NCBI GenBank assembly: GCA_021793405.1
Contig: JAJYSV010000014.1
Location: forward strand, 1-64,000
Direction: 5' to 3'
Origin: Acidobacteriota bacterium
Lineage (GTDB): Bacteria; Acidobacteriota; Terriglobia; Terriglobales; Acidobacteriaceae
DNA length: 64,000 bases
The notes under the pieces are model-generated. The model was not told where the DNA came from. It ran no database searches and worked only from the letters and a program-made list of their open reading frames with translations. Position 1 is the first letter of the stretch, and each line of letters starts with the position of its first letter. Made by a program: the position numbers and the translations under genes. Positions 53,545 to 62,399 of the stretch are shown piece after piece.

Positions 53545-55095
53545 ATGGCTGCGACTCAGGTTCAGGTTTTGCTCGCCGTACTGGATGCGGTTCACTGCGC
53601 GTCCGTGGCGCAGGCGCTTATGCAGACCGGCGCGGCGGTCTCGCTGGTTCAGATGCGTTCGCCGGACTTCCTGATGGGAGAGTTGGAGGCGCGCAATCCG
53701 GACTTGCTGGTGCTGGAGTTGGACCGCGCGGCCAGTGTGCTGGAGCAGATCCGGGAGCGGTATCCTCGCTTGCCCGTGGTCGTAGCGCTGACCAAGCCGA
53801 CGGAGAAAATCGCTTTCACTATTTCTCGGCTCGGCGCGGAAGATGTATGGACGCTTCCCATGTCCGCGGGTGCCATGGAGGAGCGGGTCAGGGCAGTACT
53901 CGACCGGGTGCCACTGCCCAATCCGATGCTCGATTCGCCCATGGATCAGGTCGAAGATACACCCGACACGTCCGCTTCGCCATTGCCGATTCTGGAAGAC
54001 GGCCCGGAGATCGATCCGTCGATGCCGCTGCTGCCGCCGCCAGCGATGGTGGGCGCCAATCCGCGCATGGCGGAGATTCGCGACACCTTGGACAAAGTTG
54101 CAGGCGCCGATGTCACCGTCCTGATCCGCGGCGAGAGCGGAGTGGGGAAAGAAGTTATCGCCCGGCTGCTGTTTGAACGCTCGCGCCGCAGCCAGAAGCC
54201 ATTCGTCAAGGTGAATTGCGCGGCCATTCCCCACGATCTGCTGGAAAGCGAACTGTTCGGATACGAGGCGGGAGCATTCACCGGCGCGACCCGGGCTAAG
54301 CCCGGCAAGTTCGAACTGGCGGACCATGGCACCCTGTTTCTGGATGAGATCGCCGAGATGCATCCCATGCTGCAGGCCAAGTTGCTGCACGTGCTGCAGG
54401 ATGGAAAGTTTTCCCGGCTGGGAGCCAAGCGCGACGTTTCTGTGGACGTGCGCGTGATATGCGCAACCAACAAATTGCTGGAGGAAAGAGTCAGAGAAGG
54501 ACTGTTTCGCGAAGATCTTCTCTACCGCATCAACGTTGTGACCATCTTCTTGCCGCCGCTGCGGGAACGCCTCGATGAGATTCCCGCGCTGACCGAGTAT
54601 TTGCTGCGAAAATATGCCATCCAGTATGATCGCGTGCCGCATCGCTTCAGCCCAGAGGTCACTCGGCGAATGCAAGAGTATGACTGGCCAGGAAACATTC
54701 GCGAATTGGAGAATCTCTGCAAACGATTCATCATCGTCGGCAGCGAGACGCAAATCCTCCGCGAGCTTGCCAACCGACATACGCCGCCGTCCGTCTCGTC
54801 CGAAGGCCAAGCCATGTCTGGCCGTGCTCCTGACGAAACAGCGTCCCCCGCCGCTAAGCTCCCTGCTCCGGACATCTCTCTTTTAGAGGTCGGCCGCCGC
54901 GCCGCCTGGGAGGCGGAACGTCGCGCCATCCAGGAAATGCTGGAAACAACCCATTGGAACCGTCGCGAAGCCTCCCGACGTTTGCAGGTCAGCTATAAGG
55001 CGCTTTTGAACAAAATCAAGCAAATGCACCTGGAAGAAACAGCCGCCACCGCGCGCGCAGCAGAGAACGTCAAAGAGAAGACTTCTACCCAATAG
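53545..55095 (+). CDS. sigma-54-dependent activator with degenerate receiver domain
   Basis: A 516-residue enhancer-binding protein. Residues 1-122 have a receiver-like fold, but the usual acidic pair is missing (VLLAVLDAVH). The phospho-acceptor position in NPDLLVLELD is E58, not Asp. The AAA+ domain (about 165-400) has Walker A GESGVGKE (196-203), EAGAFTGAT with GAFTGA at 243-248 for sigma-54 contact, and Walker B GTLFLDE (262-268). The C-terminal Fis-type helix-turn-helix is NRREASRRLQVSYKALLNKI. No histidine kinase is adjacent. A longer start at 53473 is possible. It lies directly upstream of a sigma-54 promoter. Confidence 0.9.
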   Translation: MAATQVQVLLAVLDAVHCASVAQALMQTGAAVSLVQMRSPDFLMGELEARNPDLLVLELDRAASVLEQIRERYPRLPVVVALTKPTEKIAFTISRLGAEDVWTLPMSAGAMEERVRAVLDRVPLPNPMLDSPMDQVEDTPDTSASPLPILEDGPEIDPSMPLLPPPAMVGANPRMAEIRDTLDKVAGADVTVLIRGESGVGKEVIARLLFERSRRSQKPFVKVNCAAIPHDLLESELFGYEAGAFTGATRAKPGKFELADHGTLFLDEIAEMHPMLQAKLLHVLQDGKFSRLGAKRDVSVDVRVICATNKLLEERVREGLFREDLLYRINVVTIFLPPLRERLDEIPALTEYLLRKYAIQYDRVPHRFSPEVTRRMQEYDWPGNIRELENLCKRFIIVGSETQILRELANRHTPPSVSSEGQAMSGRAPDETASPAAKLPAPDISLLEVGRRAAWEAERRAIQEMLETTHWNRREASRRLQVSYKALLNKIKQMHLEETAATARAAENVKEKTSTQ

Positions 55096-55137
55096 TGGCA
55101 TTTAGATACCGACATTGAACAGAAAAGCGGACACGAG

Positions 55138-55239
55138 GACTCAATGAAGAAAGATTTGACGGTTTAAAGTACCCAGAAGAGTCGGCAGAGGTTAACTTAC
55201 TGATTAATCTAATGTTACATAGTAATCTTCATGCGAGTC
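55138..55239. promoter_or_regulatory. possible activator-binding inverted repeat upstream of the sigma-54 promoter
   Basis: GACTCAATGAAGAAAGATT (55138-55156) is an imperfect complement of AATCTTCATGCGAGTC (55224-55239). The pair lies about 40-140 nt upstream of the -24 element, the distance expected for enhancer sites. Binding by the adjacent activator is an inference. Confidence 0.35.
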
Positions 55240-55277
55240 GATGAATACCCTTCGAATAAAGGCATCTTTATTGAGAC

Positions 55278-55294
55278 TTGGCACATCACTTGCT
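55278..55294 (+). promoter_or_regulatory. sigma-54 (RpoN) promoter
   Basis: TTGGCACATCACTTGCT matches the -24/-12 consensus: GG at 55280-55281 and GC at 55292-55293, with exactly 10 bases between. TTGGCAC and TTGCT are both consensus blocks. Transcription would start near 55305 on the plus strand. The next coding gene on that strand is pgeF at 55506, beyond a terminator. Confidence 0.85.
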
Positions 55295-55304
55295 TATTAA
55301 GGAA

Positions 55305-55458
55305 GTAAATATGAGGCATCCCAACTAAGCAATCCTCTCAGAAGTGATCCTGCTGTTTTTGTCGCCCTAGCCAAAGCATAGAGCGGCTCCTATCCGGTAA
55401 GTACCCGCCAACAAATCTTCGCTAGCCTCGATGCAGGGCCCGCAGCAGCGGGCCTTTT
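55305..55458 (+). ncRNA. candidate sigma-54-driven small RNA (about 150 nt)
   Basis: Between the predicted sigma-54 start and an intrinsic terminator lies a stretch of about 150 bases with no substantial open frame. The longest ATG frame codes only MRHPN at 55311, after AAGGAAG. The transcript would therefore be a small RNA, or a very small peptide mRNA. The boundaries are predicted, not seen directly. I do not recognise any known RNA family in it. Confidence 0.5.
55437..55458 (+). terminator. intrinsic terminator of the small transcript unit
   Basis: GGCCCGC (55437-55443) and GCGGGCC (55448-55454) form a perfect 7-bp stem with loop AGCA, followed by TTTT. It lies about 150 nt after the sigma-54 promoter and before pgeF. 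Confidence 0.75.
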
Positions 55459-55505
55459 GCGTCTGCTTGTATACCGGGCTATGAGTCGCGGCATAAACTT
55501 GACAC

Positions 55506-56642
55506 GTGGCGAAGACAAAATCCTCTCCAATCAGCGCGATGTCCGCCAGCGCCAGACTGCGCGAAATTGACGCATTGTTCGCGGACGGCGGACTGACGCA
55601 TAGCCCGCACAGGAAGCCGGCGTCAGCCAGCCGAACTGATACGTCCGGCAAGAAAAGAACAGCAAACCTGGCGAAGAAGCGGTCGAGCGCAGCGGTCGGA
55701 GGGGAGACACCGGGATTGGAGATTCTTCGCGTGCCGGAGTGGGAGCAATATATCTGGCTGGTGCATGGCTTCAGCACGCGCAGCGGAGGCGTGTCGACGG
55801 TCTATCGTCCCGGTGAGCGTTGCGGCGAACTGAATCTCGGATTCACGGCCACGGATTCGCGGGAGCATGTGGCGCGCAATCGCGAACTGTTTGTGCAAGC
55901 CCTGCTCGATGGGCCCGGGCATGCCATGACCGGGGAGGGCCGGAAGAAAGCTGCGGAGACAACACTGCAGTTGGTGCGGCAGATTCATTCAGGACTGGTG
56001 CATCGCTCGGAAGCAATGGTCGATGCGAGTATGATCCGCGCCGAAGATCGCGACAAATTGAGAGGAGACGGGATGATTGCCACGGAGCCGGGCGCGCTGC
56101 TGGCGATTCAGACGGCGGACTGCATCCCTGTGTTGATCGTGGATATGCGGCAGCGGGTTGTGGCGGCGTTTCATGCGGGATGGCGTGGGACGTTGGCGCG
56201 GATCGTAGAGCGCGGAGTCGGGCGAATGCGGGCGGAGTTAGGAAGCCAGCCGGGTGACATGACGGCTGCGATTGGACCGGGAATTGGCCCTTGCTGCTAC
56301 TCGGTGGGCGAAGAAGTGCGGATGGAGTTCGACTCGCAGTTCTGTTACGCGGATGATTTATTTCAGGAATTGTTCGATCTCGATCCGATCAAGGAAAAAT
56401 ATCCCATGTTGTTTTTGACGGCGCGCGCGCCCGGACATAGCAATCTGGGACCGAGCCTGCACCTTGACCTGCCGGAGGCGAATCGTCGTCAGTTGCTGGA
56501 TGCGGGGCTCGCTCCGGAAAAGATCCACTCACTGAATGTTTGCACGGCGTGCGATACGAAGCGCTTTTTCTCTCATCGCGCCGAGCGGGGATTTACCGGA
56601 AGGATGTTGAGCGCGATTGGCATACGACCCACGTCTGCGTGA
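55506..56642 (+). CDS. pgeF: peptidoglycan editing factor PgeF (laccase-domain, YfiH family)
   Basis: PgeF removes incorrectly built peptidoglycan precursors. The 378-residue call includes the core LVHGFSTRSGGVS, VRQIHSGLVHR with a catalytic His, LAIQTADCIPVLIVD, VAAFHAGWRGTLARIVE and AIGPGIGPCCYSVGEEV, which hold the Cys and His zinc ligands. The family is usually about 240-270 residues. The first 70 residues here are basic and low complexity. The start is uncertain: GTG 55506 or ATG 55539, neither with a good ribosome site. Confidence 0.88.
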   Translation: MAKTKSSPISAMSASARLREIDALFADGGLTHSPHRKPASASRTDTSGKKRTANLAKKRSSAAVGGETPGLEILRVPEWEQYIWLVHGFSTRSGGVSTVYRPGERCGELNLGFTATDSREHVARNRELFVQALLDGPGHAMTGEGRKKAAETTLQLVRQIHSGLVHRSEAMVDASMIRAEDRDKLRGDGMIATEPGALLAIQTADCIPVLIVDMRQRVVAAFHAGWRGTLARIVERGVGRMRAELGSQPGDMTAAIGPGIGPCCYSVGEEVRMEFDSQFCYADDLFQELFDLDPIKEKYPMLFLTARAPGHSNLGPSLHLDLPEANRRQLLDAGLAPEKIHSLNVCTACDTKRFFSHRAERGFTGRMLSAIGIRPTSA

Positions 56643-56764
56643 CCGGAGAAGACAATCGTCGCCAGGGCATATGATTCTGTTACGTGCTACCAATGTTCCG
56701 GCGCAGAACTCGCGGTACATATATATGCGGCGCTCGGCATAATCTGTTCGACTCAGGAGGGATC

Positions 56765-56974
56765 ATGGCGGTGGATAAGAAGACGACAGCGGTTCCTAGT
56801 ACGGAATCACAAAAACTAAAATACATGATTGTGCTTTTGAAAGAGTCTCTGGATATCAAACGCATCGAGCTGGCAGACACGAAAGAAGAAATTCGCAGAC
56901 TCCAGGGGCGAACGAAAGAAATAGAAAAGAGTATTAAGAGATTTGAGAAGCTGATGAATGCCGCACGATCCTAA
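56765..56974 (+). CDS. small coiled-coil protein, unknown
   Basis: A 69-residue charged protein. AGGAGG at 56755-56760 fixes the ATG at 56765. From about residue 20 on it is one long helix with heptad-like spacing (KLKYMIVLLKESLDIKRIEL, IRRLQGRTKEIEKSIKRFEK). No family was recognised. It could be a structural or regulatory small protein. It stands alone, 122 nt after pgeF. Confidence 0.7.
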   Translation: MAVDKKTTAVPSTESQKLKYMIVLLKESLDIKRIELADTKEEIRRLQGRTKEIEKSIKRFEKLMNAARS

Positions 56975-57169
56975 ACATGTGACGTGAACCACAATTTATT
57001 TAAAGCGGGCCAGAACTCTCCGTCGGATCACCTTCCGTACTTCAAGCACAAGTAGACGGTATTTGCGCAATATGATTACCGGAATTGGAGGAATTCACAC
57101 GATGGTCGAACATGTATCCGGTGCTTTGCTCAATGGATCGATTACCCATCGTACTAACTGGAGTTCTTC

Positions 57170-58936
57170 ATGACTCGACCTACCTGGACCGCTACAAATC
57201 GCCGCAAATTTCTTAAGCAGGTTGGCTCTGCGGCGATCGCTTCCGTGTCGATCGGCGGCCGCATCGGGTCAGCCCAACCCTCATCTGCGACGCTATCCGA
57301 ATCCACGGGGGCGCACCTCAAGGGTGACGCGACCGTTCTAGAGAACACCCGACCTTCTTCTATTACAGGAAGCAGAGTCATCCACATTAACCGCCGTTAT
57401 TTGAATATTCCGATCGCTCGCAAAGGCGACGCGCGTTTGTTTCAACTCAGCATGAACGGCGTCGTACAACGTGAATTTCCCTTACAGCTGGCAGAGGATT
57501 TCATCGACTACTGGATTTTTCTTTATGTAAGCGAGTTCGACGGTCAGACGGTTACTCTATCCGGCCCTGCCACTGAGACAGCGCTGAGCCGAATGTACCA
57601 GTCAGATGAAATTGCTGGGGCAGCTACCTTATACAAGGAACGCAATCGGCCACAGTTTCACTTCACGGTAAGGCGTGGATGGAACAACGATGTCAACGGC
57701 CCGATCTTTTACAAGGGTCAATACCATTTATTTTGGCAGGCTTTCCCTTTTGGGGTTATCCCGGATAACGGCTTCATGTATTGGGGGCATGCAGTGGGCA
57801 GCGATCTGATTCACTGGCGAGAGCTACCGCCGGCGTTGAGGTTAGATACGCTTGGTTCGCCCTGGTCCGGTACCGCATTTGTAGATCACCGTAATGACGG
57901 TGGGTGGGGAAAAGATGCGCTTGTATTGGTCTTCACCGCCTATGATCGAATCTCTCAAAAACAGGTACAGTGCATCGCCTACAGCACAGACGATGGAGTA
58001 ACTTTCACGCGTTTTGCGGGCAATCCTGTCGTAGATAGCAATCGCGAGCTAGGCACAACGCAAACTAGGGACCCGAAAGTGTTCTGGTATGGCCCAACCC
58101 GGTGCTGGGTGATGGTTTTATTCGAGAAGGACGGTATGTCTTTTTACAATTCTACGGATCTTAGATCGTGGACGCGGAAAAGTCACATTCAGGGATTCCA
58201 TGAGTGCCCTGATTTCTTTGAGTTACCAGTCGATGGAGATATTGGCCATAAGAAATGGGTTCTTCATGGAGGCTCGTCGAGCTATTTGATTGGGAGTTTC
58301 GATGGCGCTACATTTACCCCCGAGTCTTCTGAGTTACGTTACGCAGAGGGGAAAAATATGCATGGAGAGGACGTTCTGTATGCAGCGCAGTCGTTCGCGG
58401 AGATGCCAAACGACAGACGAGTGCAAATGGCCTGGGGGAGAATTGCAGAGGAGGGCATGCCCTTCAGTCAGATGCTGCTATTCCCCACTGAATTCCGTCT
58501 GACGACGACAAAGGACGGACTTAGATTGCTCGCCACGCCGATTAAAGAGATAGAGGAGCTGCATTTGAACCGGTATGCGTGGTCCTCGCTCAGCGCTGAA
58601 GATGCCAATCAGAAGCTTCGTCAGATTGCACCCGGACCTCTCCATGTAAAAGCACAGGTTGCAATCGAGAAGGATACCGCGGTAACCATTCGGTACCAAG
58701 GAAACTCTCTGGCGACGATTCAATCTGGAGATTTTGAAGGTGGCCGAGGTTCGCTGGAAATATTGATCGATGCGTGCGTAGCTGAAATATTCGTAGACGG
58801 CGGAAAGCGTTACATCATCCGAGAGACACCGTTGACTGCACGCAGTCAAGGCTTAGAGTTTGATTTGAAGCGAACCGGAGCTATCTTCAATTCTCTTGAG
58901 GTATATGAAATGCGGTCTATGTGGAGTGAGAAGTGA
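57170..58936 (+). CDS. Tat-exported glycoside hydrolase family 32 fructan hydrolase
   Basis: A 588-residue enzyme likely to cut levan, inulin or sucrose-type fructosides. The N-terminus has a twin-arginine signal (NRRKFLKQVGSAAIASVSIGG). Residues about 55-150 resemble DUF4980, a domain that precedes GH32 in some fructanases. The GH32 propeller holds the three catalytic acids: WNNDVNG (D174), TRDPKVFW (D301) and HECPDFFELP (E345). The first motif has Val where Pro is usual. A C-terminal beta-sandwich follows (EILIDACVAEIFVDGGKRY). Base composition is lower in GC than upstream genes, which suggests transfer. Confidence 0.87.
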   Translation: MTRPTWTATNRRKFLKQVGSAAIASVSIGGRIGSAQPSSATLSESTGAHLKGDATVLENTRPSSITGSRVIHINRRYLNIPIARKGDARLFQLSMNGVVQREFPLQLAEDFIDYWIFLYVSEFDGQTVTLSGPATETALSRMYQSDEIAGAATLYKERNRPQFHFTVRRGWNNDVNGPIFYKGQYHLFWQAFPFGVIPDNGFMYWGHAVGSDLIHWRELPPALRLDTLGSPWSGTAFVDHRNDGGWGKDALVLVFTAYDRISQKQVQCIAYSTDDGVTFTRFAGNPVVDSNRELGTTQTRDPKVFWYGPTRCWVMVLFEKDGMSFYNSTDLRSWTRKSHIQGFHECPDFFELPVDGDIGHKKWVLHGGSSSYLIGSFDGATFTPESSELRYAEGKNMHGEDVLYAAQSFAEMPNDRRVQMAWGRIAEEGMPFSQMLLFPTEFRLTTTKDGLRLLATPIKEIEELHLNRYAWSSLSAEDANQKLRQIAPGPLHVKAQVAIEKDTAVTIRYQGNSLATIQSGDFEGGRGSLEILIDACVAEIFVDGGKRYIIRETPLTARSQGLEFDLKRTGAIFNSLEVYEMRSMWSEK

Positions 58937-59030
58937 GGGAGCTGGGTGCCGTGAGCAGACGAGTGGTCCAAGCCTGATGATGAAGGTGTGGGTATATGGG
59001 ACATCTGGCAAGCGTGGTATTGCCCTCAGG

Positions 59031-60767
59031 ATGCATAGATTGTTGCTGTTACTGATTGTCGCTGTGAACCTGCCTGGACTTTGCATGCCGCACCCATCAA
59101 ACCGGGCGCGCAATTCCGACAGCTCCTACCTGCAAATTACTTGCCGCAAGTATTCGCTGAACAGCGCGGCCATTCCGCGCGCAAGTCTCGAATCTTTGAA
59201 TCGCCCAGTTTCGAGGACTTACAAGGATGCTGACGGCGCAGTCTGGCAAGCTACCCCACGCGGGTTGGTGAAAATCAATCCTACAGACGGCCAAGAAAAG
59301 GTACTGACAGGCAAGAATGGTTTGCCGATTCTGTCTGTGACTGGAATTGCCGGAGGGCCCAACGGCAGGCTTTGGCTGACCAGTAACCAAGGGGCGATTC
59401 TTTATATGCCGAATGCGGTGCCGAAGCAACGCTGGTTCTACTTTTGGGGGCAGCGGTATTTGAGTGACAATGAAGTGCTCCAAATCGTCGCGGTACGAAA
59501 CGGAGCATGGATTCGTACGCGGACAGGCATTTCGCGAATTGAATTGCAACCATTTACGCTGGAGCAAAAGAGCGAGATATTTCTGACACGCATACGGAAG
59601 CGCCATAACCGCTACGGCTACGTGGCTGACTGCGAGTTACTTCGCGCCGGCGATCCCGCTTCGTTCCGGATGGAGTCGACCGACAATGACGGATTATGGA
59701 CTTCGATCTTTGCGGCGGCGGAATCTTTTCGCTATGCGACAACCCATTCGCCAGAGGCGCTGAAGAATGCGCGGACCTCACTCGCGGCTCTGCTTCGTCT
59801 GGTGTCAATCACTCGGATTCCTAGATTCCCGGCGCGCTCGTTGATCCATCGAGGCGACTACCTTGCTCCCGGTGGGGAATGGCACTGGACCGCTAATAGC
59901 CAATGGAAGTGGAAGGGCGATACAAGCTCGGACGAGTTAGTGGGCCATTTCTTTGCCTACTGGGTCGCTTACAATTTGCTTCCGGATAACGGAGACCGTG
60001 CGGCAATTCGGAAAGCTGTCTTCAGCATCGCGAGCGGATTGCTCGAACACCATTTGCAGTTGATTGGATATGGGGGACACGTCACAACCTGGGGAAGATA
60101 CAATCCAGAATATCTAAAGACTTTGGTAAGCCGAGAAAGAGCACTCGATTCCCTCGAGTTACTTTCCCACCTGCGCGTGGCGTACGCGATCACAGGCGAC
60201 AATAAATTCCTAGACGGCTACCGCCGGATTGGAAGCGAATTGGGCTATGTGCAGAATGTCATGTACATCGGGGATGATACGGACCCGGCAAACATCAACT
60301 ATTCGGATGAAGAGTTGGCCTTCCTCTCGTTCTATCCGCTGTTGAGTTCCGAGAGCAATCCAAAATTACGCCAGCAATATGAGGTGGCGCTGACAAAACT
60401 GTGGCAACGTGTCCGCAATGAGAATAATCCGCTTTGGAATTTCATGTATGCCGAAGGTACGGGAGCAAAGGCTTACGACTGCACGGAATCCTTGGAGGCA
60501 TTGAAACGCATCCCGCTGAGCACGATTTCCTGGACCGTCAAAAATTCGCAGCGCCATGACCTTGTGATCGCGGGTCACATGGGACGGTTTGGAGAGGCCC
60601 AGTCCAGGAATGCGATTCCTCCGGATGAGCGCAGCGTAATGAAATGGAACGGCAACCCGTTTCAATTGGATGGCGGTGACGGTGGACGGAGCGAGGACGA
60701 TGGATCTTTCTTTCTACTTCCCTACTGGTTTGGGCGTTACCATCACTTGATCCCTTGTCCACAGTGA
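59031..60767 (+). CDS. secreted protein with propeller-like N-terminus and helical-barrel-like C-terminus, unknown
   Basis: I cannot assign this 578-residue protein to a family with confidence. It has a signal peptide (MHRLLLLLIVAVNLPGLC). Residues about 60-150 resemble a ligand-binding propeller strand set (GAVWQATPRGLVKINPTDG, GPNGRLWLTSNQGA). The long C-terminal part is helical with aromatic clusters (GGEWHWTANSQWKWKGDTSS, FFAYWVAYNLLPDNGDRAAI, FLLPYWFGRYHHL), like an alpha/alpha barrel. A sugar-processing role fits the GH32 neighbour, with which it may be co-transcribed. Starts at 58896 and 58977 are possible. Confidence 0.6.
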   Translation: MHRLLLLLIVAVNLPGLCMPHPSNRARNSDSSYLQITCRKYSLNSAAIPRASLESLNRPVSRTYKDADGAVWQATPRGLVKINPTDGQEKVLTGKNGLPILSVTGIAGGPNGRLWLTSNQGAILYMPNAVPKQRWFYFWGQRYLSDNEVLQIVAVRNGAWIRTRTGISRIELQPFTLEQKSEIFLTRIRKRHNRYGYVADCELLRAGDPASFRMESTDNDGLWTSIFAAAESFRYATTHSPEALKNARTSLAALLRLVSITRIPRFPARSLIHRGDYLAPGGEWHWTANSQWKWKGDTSSDELVGHFFAYWVAYNLLPDNGDRAAIRKAVFSIASGLLEHHLQLIGYGGHVTTWGRYNPEYLKTLVSRERALDSLELLSHLRVAYAITGDNKFLDGYRRIGSELGYVQNVMYIGDDTDPANINYSDEELAFLSFYPLLSSESNPKLRQQYEVALTKLWQRVRNENNPLWNFMYAEGTGAKAYDCTESLEALKRIPLSTISWTVKNSQRHDLVIAGHMGRFGEAQSRNAIPPDERSVMKWNGNPFQLDGGDGGRSEDDGSFFLLPYWFGRYHHLIPCPQ

Positions 60768-60836
60768 CTTGGGCAGAGAGCCATCGACTATCTGCAATGC
60801 TTCATCTGGAATGGCCCGCCATCTGGACGCGTTGGT

Positions 60837-62036
60837 TCAGATGCGAAGGAAAATTCTCTTGCGGTACATCCAAAAAAGCATCAGCCAGTATGTAGCAAGG
60901 GTTAACCCACCCAGGAACAGGGGTTCGAGCGCCGATCCAAATATGTTGAGAACTGAGGATCCCAGATGGATACGGAAGCTGTTCTCCACGGCGTCCTCAA
61001 AGAGATAGGACATGAGATAGGCGGCAATTGAGTTCATGCCAACGACAACGAGGGGAAACGCGAGCCGCCGGTGATTGTGGACGTCGATGATCCACGAGAA
61101 AGCCGACAGGAAAAGAAAGCACATGCCGCCGCTGAATAAAGTCCAGGATGGCGTCCAGATGCGCTTGACGATGGGGCAGATTCCTGTGAAGTGCAGGAAT
61201 AGTCCGGCGCAGAGCAATGCGACGGCTGCCAGCAAGAACCGCCGTAAGGGGACACGCGGCGCGGAGGCGATGAACCATCGTCCAGCGGCCAGGCCGAGCA
61301 CCATGGTGCAAAATGTCGGGATGAAACTCAACGTAAGATAGCCGCCATCGTTGAAGAGGAACGGGCTGGTACGGGGGAAGAGGTTCAAGAACCAGAGATC
61401 AAAGGCCTGCCCGAGATTGCTGTTCTTGTTCCAATGAGCGGCGAAGCCGATGAGCAGATGCCGATGCCAATCCGGAGGAACGCCAACCGCCGCATAATTG
61501 AACCCCTGGGCGGGGACGGGATAGAGCGCCCATGCCAGCCAGTAACAGAAAAGGGTCAGACCGAAGGCAACCCATTGCCATCGCGGCTTGCACCAGCTGA
61601 TCAGAAACACGAACGTGTATCCCAGACCGATCTGAGTCAACGTGTCTTCAAAGGTGAAATAGGTAGCGGAATGGTGGAGAGAGCGCAGGAAGATTCCGAG
61701 GGCAATCAGAACAAAACTGCGCCAGATGGTATGCAGGACCATGCGTTGGAAGCTCTCGCCCCTGCGCTGGCGGCTGCGGAGTGAATACGGCAGGGCAACG
61801 CCCACCAGAAAGGTGAAGGATGGCTGGATCATGTCGTGCAGACTCATTCCAGTCCACTCGACATGCGACTGGTTATAGGAAAGAATGCGCCAAAAGATGT
61901 TTCCCGGATAGGAGAGCGCTACCTTGGAAAACCTGAGAACCTCACCCAGCATAAGGAGCATGACGAAACCGCGGTATGCATCGACGGCTACATTGCGCTG
62001 CGGTAGTTTTTCAGTTCCATCCTGTTGACCCTCCAC
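60837..62036 (-). CDS. HGSNAT/NagX-like membrane acyltransferase
   Basis: A 399-residue protein with about ten membrane spans, of the family that includes heparan-alpha-glucosaminide N-acetyltransferase and NagX (DUF5009). Family marks are VAVDAYRGFVMLLMLGEVL, the loop SLHDMIQPSFTFLVGVALPY with the proposed catalytic His, and VVGMNSIAAYLMSYLFEDA. Such proteins move acyl groups across the membrane to sugars. It is convergent with the preceding gene and shares the lower GC of this area. Confidence 0.85.
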   Translation of the reverse strand: MEGQQDGTEKLPQRNVAVDAYRGFVMLLMLGEVLRFSKVALSYPGNIFWRILSYNQSHVEWTGMSLHDMIQPSFTFLVGVALPYSLRSRQRRGESFQRMVLHTIWRSFVLIALGIFLRSLHHSATYFTFEDTLTQIGLGYTFVFLISWCKPRWQWVAFGLTLFCYWLAWALYPVPAQGFNYAAVGVPPDWHRHLLIGFAAHWNKNSNLGQAFDLWFLNLFPRTSPFLFNDGGYLTLSFIPTFCTMVLGLAAGRWFIASAPRVPLRRFLLAAVALLCAGLFLHFTGICPIVKRIWTPSWTLFSGGMCFLFLSAFSWIIDVHNHRRLAFPLVVVGMNSIAAYLMSYLFEDAVENSFRIHLGSSVLNIFGSALEPLFLGGLTLATYWLMLFWMYRKRIFLRI

Positions 62037-62399
62037 GATGCAATCCTCCGCGCTCCTCTGAAGTTTCCAACCCTATCGCTTCCGACAGCAAATTTGTTTC
62101 ACTATAGCACCTGTAATTTCGGCATTCTGTGTGCAGAGAAAGTGCGGATATCGAAGGTCCTGCACGACGGTCATCGTTCGGGCACCTCAGAAAGCAGACT
62201 TTTCCTCTTACGTGAGTGCACGCAAAGCGCCAAAGAGCGATCATTCTACTGCAGGGAAGATTATGGCGACAAAAACATTTTGTGCGGGTCTCCGATACGG
62301 CCAGAAGCAACGGCCTAGCCGCAGGGGCCTAATGTAACATCGGTTGGGTTGCGGGAACTTTTTGCGTTGATTCGCCGTATGGGTCCTGAGAGGCTAATG
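62037..62399. other. 363-nt gap, no gene seen
   Basis: The gap separates two divergent genes and should hold both promoters. I found no clear -35/-10 pair, terminator or repeat. The small open frames on the plus strand have no family resemblance. Confidence 0.4.

Noticed and set aside
55311-55328. Five-codon frame MRHPN after the sigma-54 promoter as a leader peptide
   Set aside because: Its ribosome site would overlap the predicted transcription start, and so short a frame arises easily by chance; noted only within the ncRNA entry.
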